From assembly GCA_030627145.1 (NCBI GenBank), contig DAOUSQ010000033.1, positions 1 to 8,950 of the forward strand: DNA of 8,950 nucleotides, given 5' to 3'. This document shows positions 1 through 5,678 of this stretch, piece by piece. The notes below the pieces were generated by a model, which worked only from the letters and a program-made list of their open reading frames with translations, was not told the origin of the DNA and did no database searches. The position numbers and the translations under genes are program-made. Each line of letters opens with the position of its first letter. The first letter of the stretch is position 1. The DNA comes from Syntrophomonadaceae bacterium (GTDB taxonomy: Bacteria > Bacillota_B > Syntrophomonadia > Syntrophomonadales > Syntrophomonadaceae).

Positions 1-743
1 TGGATAAAGTTTTCCAACATCGTTTTTTTGAAGGAGGTAGTCTTAAAGGTCATAACCTGGGGAATTTATTGCTGGTAGCGATGACTGAAATTACAGGCGA
101 TTTTGTCTCAGCAATAAAAGAGATAAGCAAAGTTCTTGCTGTCAGGGGTAAGGTTATTCCTGCTACTCTAGAACATGTAGTGCTGGGAGCATGTATGAGG
201 GATGGGGTAACCATATTTGGGGAGACGTCTATAAGAGATTACGGGGATGCCATTGAAAAGCTATTTCTGGTTCCGGGTAAATGTATGCCAGTGCCGGAGA
301 CAATAACGGCTATTATGGATGCTGATGCGATAGTAGTTGGTCCGGGGAGTTTGTATACCAGTATTATTCCCAACCTTCTGGTAGACGGAGTTGCAGAAGC
401 AATAACTCGCTCCAGTGCTCTTACTTTTTATGTTAGCAATATTATGACAGAGAAAGGAGAAACGGATGGTTTTACCGTTTCTGATCACTTAAAAGTTATT
501 AATAAACACCTCGGGCAGCATATATTTGATTACATTATTGTAAACTCGGGAAACATTGATAAATTAAGGTTAGAAAGATATGAAGCAGAAAAAGCTGTAC
601 CGGTTAGGGTAGACCATACTAATATCCTGGAAATGGGGATAGAAATAATTGAAGAAAACCTGATACCCGAAGGTGATGTAGCCTGGCATGATTCTGATAA
701 ACTATCCAGGGTTATTATGAAGGCTCTTGGGATATCGCTATAA
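1..743 (+). CDS. yvcK: YvcK/CofD-like gluconeogenesis factor, C-terminal part (5' end outside window)
   Basis: The reading frame is open from base 3 to the TAA at 741-743 and gives 246 residues with no N-terminus, so the gene starts upstream of the window. A TTG at 69 is internal, because conserved family sequence precedes it. The early segment F-x-H-R-F-x-E-G-G-S-L-x-G-H-N-L-G-N-L-L is the characteristic YvcK block, followed by T-E-I-T-G-D-F and K-V-L-A-V-R-G. Further on, V-V-G-P-G-S-L-Y-T-S-I-I-P-N-L-L is the conserved glycine-rich loop of the CofD-like fold. In Bacillus, YvcK binds UDP-sugars, is needed for growth on gluconeogenic carbon sources and influences cell-wall synthesis. It is not thought to act as a true CofD transferase. 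whiA follows after 37 bases, and the yvcK-whiA pairing is standard in Firmicutes. Identity is strong; the biochemical activity is not shown by the sequence. Confidence 0.93.
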   Translation, partial: DKVFQHRFFEGGSLKGHNLGNLLLVAMTEITGDFVSAIKEISKVLAVRGKVIPATLEHVVLGACMRDGVTIFGETSIRDYGDAIEKLFLVPGKCMPVPETITAIMDADAIVVGPGSLYTSIIPNLLVDGVAEAITRSSALTFYVSNIMTEKGETDGFTVSDHLKVINKHLGQHIFDYIIVNSGNIDKLRLERYEAEKAVPVRVDHTNILEMGIEIIEENLIPEGDVAWHDSDKLSRVIMKALGISL

Positions 744-768
744 TAATTTTTAACTGCGTAAAGCACTT

Positions 769-775
769 GGGGGGG
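769..775 (+). promoter_or_regulatory. Ribosome binding site of whiA, run of seven G
   Basis: Seven consecutive G stand five bases before the whiA ATG at 781. This is an unusual Shine-Dalgarno sequence: a pure G run can pair with the CCUCC of 16S rRNA only partly or through G-U pairs. No better purine stretch lies near the start, so it is the likely site. Confidence 0.5.
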
Positions 776-780
776 CTGTT

Positions 781-1725
781 ATGAGTTTTTCCAATGATGT
801 GAGAAATGAACTCGCAAGAATTATACCTGAAAAGGAATGTTGCCGTAAAGCCGAACTTTCAGCTCTATTGGTTGTCTGTGGAAAAATCAAAACTGGTAAA
901 AAAGGAGAAATGGTACTGAAAGTCGAGACTGAGAATGCAGCTACAGCTCGAAAAATATTTAAACTATTTAAAGACAGCTACCAACTACATCCATATGTAA
1001 GAATGGAAAAAAGGAAAAGATTCAAAACACACCGGATATATGAAGTTAATACTACTCTTAAAAAAGATGATCTAAAAACCTTTCAGCAATTAAACATTAT
1101 AGATTTCGATAAATTAAAAATTAATCAACGTGTTAACCAGGCACTGGTTAAGAAAAATTGTTGTAAACGATCATATATTAGAGGAGTATTCTTAAGCCGG
1201 GGGTTTATCAACCGTCCTGAAGGAAATTACCACCTGGAAATAATACTAAACAACAGTGAGCTGGCTGCAAATATACAAAACATATTAGCGGAATTCGACC
1301 TGCAAGCTCGCAGTATTGAGAGAAAAAGTAGTTTGGTTTTATATATGAAGGAAAGTGAACAGATAGTTGATTTCTTAAGGCTGGTAGGTGCTCACAAGGG
1401 GCTGTTAGACTTTGAAAATGTACGAATAATTAAATCAATGCGCAACAATGTGAACCGTCAGGTTAATTGCGAAACTGCTAATCTGGACAAGACTATTGAT
1501 GCTTCTGTTCGCCAGATTGAATTAATTAAAAAGTTAATAGAAAAAGAAGGTCTGGACAGTCTTTCTCCGCAGTTAAAAGAACTGGCTTTACTAAGAATTG
1601 ATTATCCGGATTCTACATTAAAAGAATTGGGAACTGTACTTAATCCTCCTTTAAGCAAGTCAGGAGCTGCTTACCGAATGAGAAAATTAGAGAATCTTGT
1701 TGAAGAATTAATTCGGAACAGTTAA
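781..1725 (+). CDS. whiA: WhiA-family DNA-binding protein
   Basis: This encodes 314 residues, the usual WhiA length. The N-terminus M-S-F-S-N-D-V-R-N-E-L-A and the following C-C-R-K-A-E-L-S-A-L-L are typical of the family. Residues ~1-220 form the degenerate LAGLIDADG homing-endonuclease-like region; the block Y-I-R-G-V-F-L-S-R-G-F-I-N-x-P-E-x-x-Y-H-L-E-I (132-154) belongs to it, and the catalytic acidic pattern is not evident. Residues ~258-305 form the helix-turn-helix, with L-K-E-L-G and P-P-L-S-K-S-G near its end. WhiA is a sporulation regulator in Streptomyces. In Bacillus it affects cell division and chromosome segregation and binds DNA, but its regulatory role is less clear. It lies between yvcK and rpoN with short gaps, consistent with one operon. 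The start at 781 fits the conserved N-terminus exactly. Confidence 0.95.
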   Translation: MSFSNDVRNELARIIPEKECCRKAELSALLVVCGKIKTGKKGEMVLKVETENAATARKIFKLFKDSYQLHPYVRMEKRKRFKTHRIYEVNTTLKKDDLKTFQQLNIIDFDKLKINQRVNQALVKKNCCKRSYIRGVFLSRGFINRPEGNYHLEIILNNSELAANIQNILAEFDLQARSIERKSSLVLYMKESEQIVDFLRLVGAHKGLLDFENVRIIKSMRNNVNRQVNCETANLDKTIDASVRQIELIKKLIEKEGLDSLSPQLKELALLRIDYPDSTLKELGTVLNPPLSKSGAAYRMRKLENLVEELIRNS

Positions 1726-1745
1726 CATAGAAGGTAATAAGATCA

Positions 1746-1766
1746 TTTTGACGAATATAGTCAAAA
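1746..1766 (+). other. Short hairpin in the rpoN leader
   Basis: TTTTGAC (1746-1752) and GTCAAAA (1760-1766) form a perfect 7-bp stem with a 7-base loop, 24 bases before the rpoN start. It covers an in-frame TTG at 1748 that would otherwise be an upstream start. There is no U tract after it, so it is not a normal intrinsic terminator. It may be chance in AT-rich DNA or may modulate rpoN translation. Confidence 0.3.
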
Positions 1767-1789
1767 GAGATAAAAAGCGGGGGACTTTT

Positions 1790-3178
1790 ATGAGGCTCAC
1801 ACATAATGTTTTTCTTGAACAACAACAAAAGTTATTGATGACGCCTAAACTTCAACAGGCTATTGCAATTTTGCAGATGTCTGCTCTGGAATTAAATAAT
1901 CACATTCAAGAAGAACTCGAAGAAAATCCTTTCCTGGAAGAAAAAGACATGGAGGAAACTGGTGAGTACGAAAAAGAGAATGCTGACAAAGATAAAAGTA
2001 GTATTGAAGATTGGTTGGAATATTATAATGATCGGGATACAGGGTATGTTCAGAATAATGAAAATCAAAAATCTTTTGATAATTTTTTAACCAGGCGACC
2101 CAGCCTATATGAACATCTGGAGTTTCAACTGCACCTGGAAATAAAAAATCAAGATGATATTGAAATCGGAAATTATTTAATTGGTAGTATTGATCAGAAT
2201 GGTTACCTATGTACGGATTTAAATGAGGTTGCTGATAAACTAAATGTAAATTTGCAGCAGGTAGAAAAAGTTCTAGATATTATTCATTCATTTCATCCAC
2301 ATGGTGTAGGTGCACGTGATCTGGCAGAGTGCCTCTTGTTACAGTTAAAGCATTATGGGAAAGAAAGCTTCCTTGCCCGGAGGATAATAGAAGACCACTT
2401 GAGTGATCTGGCAAAAGGTCGATTGGTCAGAATAGCCCAGGCTCTTTCTACATCTGTCCATAAGGTTCAGGATATTTGCGATCTAATCAGAACACTTGAC
2501 CCTAAACCAGGGTTACAGTACAGCAATAGCAATGAAATTAAATATATAGTACCAGACATATTTGTCGAAAAAGTTGATGGTAAATATATGGTTATTGTCA
2601 ATGATTATAATTTTCCCCGCTTAATGATTAACCAAGTTTATGAAACTATAATGCGCCAGCCGAATTTATTTGCTCAGGATGTAAGAAAATACCTGGAGGA
2701 CAAAATGGGGTCTGCAGTATGGCTTATACGAAGTATTGAACAAAGACGCATGACTCTATATAAGGTGGCACGCACTATTATTAATATTCAAAGTGACTTC
2801 CTGGAAAGGGGAATAAAGTACCTTAGACCTTTAAAGTTAAGTCAGGTTGCTGAACTTGTTGAAGTACATGAGTCAACGGTAAGCCGGGCTACTACAAATA
2901 AGTATATTCAGACTCCCCAGGGATTGTTTGAGTTAAAATTCTTTTTTAGTACCGGTATGGAATCATCTGGCGGAAGTCAGAAAATATCTTCTAAAAGCAT
3001 TAAATACATGGTAGAAGAAATTATTAATAATGAAAATCCTGTTGAGCCATTAAGTGATCAGGCTATTGCCCAGATTCTAAAGGAAAAAGGTATTTCTATT
3101 TCACGACGGACTGTAGCCAAATACCGTCAGGGAATGGGTATACCTTCAACAATGACTCGTAAAAGATACCAGAGTTAA
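1790..3178 (+). CDS. rpoN: RNA polymerase sigma-54 factor
   Basis: This encodes 462 residues. Sigma-54 directs RNA polymerase to -24/-12 promoters that need an AAA+ enhancer-binding activator. The N-terminal activator-interaction region is clear: L-E-Q-Q-Q-K-L-L-M-T-P-K-L-Q-Q-A-I-A-I-L-Q-M. A Glu/Asp-rich linker follows (about residues 40-100), then the core-binding domain. The helix-turn-helix reads V-A-E-L-V-E-V-H-E-S-T-V-S-R, followed by N-K-Y-I-Q-T-P-x-G. The C-terminal RpoN box is S-R-R-T-V-A-K-Y-R (438-446), which contacts the -24 element; Ser replaces the commonest Ala. The ATG at 1790 is preferred over the in-frame TTG at 1748: it has a G-rich Shine-Dalgarno (GCGGGGGA) at normal distance, and region I begins only a few residues later. 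No enhancer-binding activator and no convincing -24/-12 site is in this window, so its targets lie elsewhere. Confidence 0.97.
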   Translation: MRLTHNVFLEQQQKLLMTPKLQQAIAILQMSALELNNHIQEELEENPFLEEKDMEETGEYEKENADKDKSSIEDWLEYYNDRDTGYVQNNENQKSFDNFLTRRPSLYEHLEFQLHLEIKNQDDIEIGNYLIGSIDQNGYLCTDLNEVADKLNVNLQQVEKVLDIIHSFHPHGVGARDLAECLLLQLKHYGKESFLARRIIEDHLSDLAKGRLVRIAQALSTSVHKVQDICDLIRTLDPKPGLQYSNSNEIKYIVPDIFVEKVDGKYMVIVNDYNFPRLMINQVYETIMRQPNLFAQDVRKYLEDKMGSAVWLIRSIEQRRMTLYKVARTIINIQSDFLERGIKYLRPLKLSQVAELVEVHESTVSRATTNKYIQTPQGLFELKFFFSTGMESSGGSQKISSKSIKYMVEEIINNENPVEPLSDQAIAQILKEKGISISRRTVAKYRQGMGIPSTMTRKRYQS

Positions 3179-3180
3179 CA

Positions 3181-3290
3181 CGCCATCTTCAAGGATTCAA
3201 TTTCGCATTCGTAGAATGTTTCTCGTCACTTCTCTCAACGTCACATCGCCGGGCCTTATCTCCCTTCGTCCACAGGAACAAATGCTTTTG
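3181..3290. other. Compositionally foreign intergenic segment; possible interspersed repeat or remnant
   Basis: The first ~110 bases after rpoN are about 49% G+C in the counted stretch 3181-3280. The following ~100 bases are far more AT-rich, and the flanking genes are AT-rich. The + strand is pyrimidine-rich here, while the coding strands nearby are purine-rich. CGTCAC occurs twice, at 3224 and 3239. On the minus strand the frame reading C-G-R-R-E-I-R-P-G-D-V-T-L-R is open for a short run, then meets a TGA. There is no credible start, Shine-Dalgarno or full ORF. It looks like a piece of a repeat family or a decayed element, but only one copy is in the window, so repetition is unproven. Confidence 0.35.
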
Positions 3291-3301
3291 CTACTTTTTC
3301 A

Positions 3302-3323
3302 CAGAACTTTTAGTAGAGTTCTG
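3302..3323 (+). terminator. Possible weak terminator after rpoN
   Basis: CAGAACT (3302-3308) and AGTTCTG (3317-3323) form a 7-bp stem with an 8-base loop. The downstream sequence is T-rich but interrupted (GTTTATTTCGTTT). The stem has only three G-C pairs and lies 124 bases after the rpoN stop, so it is a poor intrinsic terminator at best. It is the only hairpin between rpoN and the ClC gene with a T-rich tail. Confidence 0.3.
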
Positions 3324-3360
3324 GTTTATTTCGTTTACAATTTCAGTCTCAAAAATAGAA

Positions 3361-3389
3361 TTGCTATGGTAAAATAAAGGCTGTACAAT
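3361..3389 (+). promoter_or_regulatory. Putative sigma-A-type promoter of the ClC/PII-like operon
   Basis: TTGCTA (3361-3366) and TACAAT (3384-3389) are separated by 17 bases, the optimal sigma-70/sigma-A spacing. An overlapping alternative is an extended -10, TGGTAAAAT (3367-3375), without a good -35. Either would give a leader of roughly 80-100 bases that is extremely AT-rich. No riboswitch consensus was recognised in that leader; in particular no fluoride (crcB) or c-di-AMP (ydaO) motif was seen. Confidence 0.45.
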
Positions 3390-3466
3390 AATATTTCTGA
3401 ACTTAAATAGTTTCTAATAAATTCTAATTTTAATATTTTATTTTTAATAACACTACACTAAAGATT

Positions 3467-3472
3467 GAAGGA
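3467..3472 (+). promoter_or_regulatory. Ribosome binding site that favours the ClC start at 3482
   Basis: GAAGGA abuts the ATG at 3473 directly, which is too close to serve it. It lies nine bases before the next in-frame ATG at 3482, a normal distance. The second ATG is therefore the more likely start. Confidence 0.5.
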
Positions 3473-3481
3473 ATGAAAAAA

Positions 3482-5248
3482 ATGCTATGTAATTTTAATT
3501 CATACAATAATTCTCAGAAAAGGTATTTCTGGGTGGCTTCATCTTATCTTCTTGTTATTGCTGCACTTATAGGATTAGGAACAGGTTTTGCTGCCATAGG
3601 TTTCAAAAAATTAATTGGTTTTTTTCATATGGTTTTTTTCTCAGGAGGGGAGAAACTATTAATAAATTCGCTGAGTAATTACTATATTACATTAATCCCT
3701 GCTCTGGGTGGATTGCTGGTGGGACCGATTATTTATTTCTTAGCCAGAGAAGCCAAGGGGCATGGGGTACCGGAAGTTATGGCAGCAATTGCGGAAAAAG
3801 AAGGTATCTTAAGACCGAGGGTAGTACTGGTCAAAGCATTTGCTTCAGCTATTACTATTGGGTCAGGAGGTTCGGCAGGGAGAGAAGGTCCAATTGTACA
3901 GGTTAGTGCGGCCATAGGCTCAACAGTAGGACAGATATTAAAAATGCCACCAAGTATTTTAAAAACTCTGGTTGCATGTGGTGCTGCTGGAGGGATATCA
4001 GCAACTTTTAATGCCCCCATAGGAGGGGTATTGTTCGCCCAGGAAGTAATACTGGGAGAGTTTGCTACCAGTAACTTTATACTTATTGTGATTTCTTCTG
4101 TTATTTCAGCTATGATAAGCAGGGCTTTTTGGAGTGACAATCCTGCATTTATGGTGCCAGTTTATGAATTGGTTTCTCCTACTGAATTATTATTTTATCT
4201 TGTTTTGGGTATTCTAGCAGGTGTAATTGCAGTACTTTTCATCAAATTTCTATATAAAACTGAAGATATATTTGACAGTATAAATATTGTTCCGGAATAT
4301 ATCAAGCCTGTTATAGGGGGATTACTGATAGGCAGTATTGGATTATATTTTCCACAAATTTTTGGAGTTGGTTATGAGACAGTAGAAGAGGTTTTGAAGA
4401 ATAATATACCATGGATATTGGCTTTTTTACTGCTTTTTGTTAAGCTAGCAGCTACTTCACTTACTATTGGATCGGGTGGTTCAGGTGGCGTTTTTGCTCC
4501 CAGCCTTTTTATGGGTTCGATGTTGGGCGGCAGTTTTGGTTATCTTATACATACTTATTTCCCTACAATTACTGCTCCGGCAGGGGCCTATGCTCTTGTA
4601 GGTATGGGCGGCGTTTTTGCGGGAGTGGCACAAGCACCGATCACTGGGATAATAATGTTATTTGAAATGACGGGAGACTATAAAGTTGTATTGCCTCTAA
4701 TGATGGTATGTGTTATCAGTTCGCTGGTTGCGCGGGGTCTTCACTCAGACACTATTTATACTGAAAAACTATCCAGACGGGGTCTTAATGTAAGGCAAAA
4801 AGAAAAGGTTGATATTATGGCCAATATGCCGGTGTCGCAGGTCATGACTACTTCTGTCGTAACACTGGATGCTGGAATGGAACTCAATTCAGCCAGGGAT
4901 ATTATTTTACAAAATGCCCATACAGGATATCCTGTAATAAGCCAGGGTCTTCTTGTTGGTATAGTAACATATGAGGATGTATTAAAAGGGCTTAAATCAG
5001 GACAGGAGAAATTATCCCTTGGTCAGCTGGTAACAAACAATTTAATTACTGTTACTCCGAATTGTAATATTCGAACTGTTATGGATAAGATGGCCAGAGG
5101 GGATGTAGGAAGGCTTCTGGTAGTTGATCCCCAGGAACCTCGTAAATTACTTGGGATAATTAGCAGGAGTGATATTATTAATGCCTATGCGGTAGCCACA
5201 AGAGGGGAAGGTGTTGGTTATGAAATTAGTAATTTCAGTGGTAAATAA
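3482..5248 (+). CDS. ClC-family chloride channel/transporter with C-terminal CBS pair
   Basis: This encodes 588 residues from ATG 3482, or 591 from ATG 3473. It is an integral membrane ClC protein (about residues 15-420) followed by two cytoplasmic CBS domains (about 450-500 and 513-570), which in other proteins bind adenine nucleotides. The anion pathway is recognisable: G-H-G-V-P (93-97), G-S-G-G-S-A-G-R-E-G-P with the gating glutamate at 135, G-S-G-G-S-G-G-V-F-A-P (330-340), and a pore tyrosine at 426 in D-T-I-Y. Two positions differ from the E. coli ClC-ec1 exchanger. The central anion-coordinating Ser of G-S-G-I-P is His (94), and the internal proton glutamate (E203) aligns with Val (189), as in many ClC channels. 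Channel-like or altered-selectivity transport is therefore possible, though exchangers lacking that glutamate are known. The 3' end overlaps the PII-like gene by 29 bases. It sits between rpoN and cggR with its own putative promoter. Confidence 0.94.
   Translation: MLCNFNSYNNSQKRYFWVASSYLLVIAALIGLGTGFAAIGFKKLIGFFHMVFFSGGEKLLINSLSNYYITLIPALGGLLVGPIIYFLAREAKGHGVPEVMAAIAEKEGILRPRVVLVKAFASAITIGSGGSAGREGPIVQVSAAIGSTVGQILKMPPSILKTLVACGAAGGISATFNAPIGGVLFAQEVILGEFATSNFILIVISSVISAMISRAFWSDNPAFMVPVYELVSPTELLFYLVLGILAGVIAVLFIKFLYKTEDIFDSINIVPEYIKPVIGGLLIGSIGLYFPQIFGVGYETVEEVLKNNIPWILAFLLLFVKLAATSLTIGSGGSGGVFAPSLFMGSMLGGSFGYLIHTYFPTITAPAGAYALVGMGGVFAGVAQAPITGIIMLFEMTGDYKVVLPLMMVCVISSLVARGLHSDTIYTEKLSRRGLNVRQKEKVDIMANMPVSQVMTTSVVTLDAGMELNSARDIILQNAHTGYPVISQGLLVGIVTYEDVLKGLKSGQEKLSLGQLVTNNLITVTPNCNIRTVMDKMARGDVGRLLVVDPQEPRKLLGIISRSDIINAYAVATRGEGVGYEISNFSGK
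5204..5211 (+). promoter_or_regulatory. Ribosome binding site of the PII-like gene, inside the ClC gene
   Basis: GGGGAAGG lies eight bases before ATG 5220 and within the ClC coding sequence. It rules out the earlier in-frame GTG at 5211, which overlaps this site, and points to translational coupling between the two genes. Confidence 0.6.
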
Positions 5249-5522
5249 CCAGATTGTCCCGGGACTGGTTGAAAAACTCCTGGAAAAAGGAATAAAAGTA
5301 ACCAGGTTAGCCAGTTCAGGTGGGTTTTTAAGAAAAGGTAATACTACTCTTATAAGTGGTGTGGAAGATGATGAGGTTCAACTGGCAGTTCAGACAATTA
5401 AAGATTTTACGGAAAAGAAAAAGCTCGAAAATATAAAAGAGTTCAGCGATAAGAAAAAGGCGATAGAAGAAGGACTGGCAACACTTTTTGTTGTACAGGT
5501 AGAAAATACAATGCATTTCTAA
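5220..5522 (+). CDS. PII-like cyclic-di-AMP receptor family protein (DarA/PstA type)
   Basis: This encodes 100 residues. The start M-K-L-V-I-S-V-V and the core K-V-T-R-L-A-S-S-G-G-F-L-R-K-G-N-T-T (26-43), followed by G-V-E-D-D-E-V, match the family typified by B. subtilis DarA and S. aureus PstA. Those proteins are trimeric PII-like receptors that bind c-di-AMP between subunits. Thr28, the G-G-F-L-R turn (34-38) and Asn41 align with the ligand pocket region. The C-terminal strand G-L-A-T-L-F-V-V-Q-V-E-x-x-x-x-F matches the family end. The large loop (about 62-84) is shorter than in DarA (~109 residues overall) and Lys/Glu-rich, with two KKK runs, so partner binding may differ. Canonical darA genes usually lie elsewhere, so this may be a specialised paralogue. 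It overlaps the ClC gene by 29 bases with a good Shine-Dalgarno, suggesting equimolar production and perhaps physical interaction. Ligand binding is inferred, not shown. Confidence 0.87.
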   Translation: MKLVISVVNNQIVPGLVEKLLEKGIKVTRLASSGGFLRKGNTTLISGVEDDEVQLAVQTIKDFTEKKKLENIKEFSDKKKAIEEGLATLFVVQVENTMHF

Positions 5523-5568
5523 AAGTGTTGTGAAAACCTTTTGCTAAAGAGCAGATATTTGTTTATAT

Positions 5569-5597
5569 ACATCATTTTTATTCTATTGTGATATAAT
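5569..5597 (+). promoter_or_regulatory. Promoter of the cggR-gapA-pgk operon
   Basis: TGATATAAT (5589-5597) is a perfect extended -10 (TG-n-TATAAT). The -35 region 17 bases upstream (around 5569-5574, ACATCA) is weak, which extended -10 promoters tolerate. Transcription would begin near 5604, placing the palindrome at 5630 downstream of the start. Confidence 0.65.
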
Positions 5598-5629
5598 AAC
5601 AAAAAAAGGTATTGTTTTGTTATTTATCT

Positions 5630-5645
5630 GGGACATTTTTGTCCC
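5630..5645 (+). promoter_or_regulatory. Probable CggR operator (palindrome)
   Basis: GGGACATTTTTGTCCC is a perfect inverted repeat (GGGACA/TGTCCC around TTTT). It lies about 33 bases after the -10 and 34 bases before the cggR start. The B. subtilis CggR operator is built from GGGAC-N6-TGTC repeats, and this site has the same half-site words with one base less spacing. Placement downstream of the transcription start fits a roadblock to elongation, as described for CggR. Only one full palindrome is obvious; a second half-site such as GATCCC at 5661 is doubtful. Confidence 0.6.
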
Positions 5646-5678
5646 TGGAAAAGAAATTTGATCCCAAAAGGATGAGCT

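Noticed and set aside
2766..2781. TGGCACGC resembling a sigma-54 -24 element
   Set aside because: No GC-containing -12 element follows at the required spacing, and it lies inside rpoN coding sequence.
3181..3300. Minus-strand mini reading frame ending in K-A-F-V-P-V-D-E-G-R before a TAA at about 3256-3258
   Set aside because: It is bounded by an upstream in-frame stop, is under 20 codons and has no start codon or ribosome binding site. It is not a gene.
3396..3472. Possible fluoride or c-di-AMP riboswitch in the ClC leader
   Set aside because: The leader is almost pure A/T and lacks the conserved GC-containing elements of crcB or ydaO motifs.
3733..4140. Long minus-strand reading frame opposite the ClC gene
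   Set aside because: It is a shadow of a clearly conserved membrane protein gene, and its translation has no recognisable family.
5476..5491. TGGCA with a downstream TTGT resembling a -24/-12 promoter upstream of cggR
   Set aside because: The -12 GC dinucleotide is absent at the GG-N10-GC position, and it is inside the PII-like gene about 190 bases from cggR.
5479..5530. 10-bp perfect inverted repeat (CAACACTTTT / AAAAGTGTTG) bracketing the PII-like stop codon
   Set aside because: The loop is 32 bases and no U run follows. About one such match is expected by chance in a window of this size, so no terminator is called.
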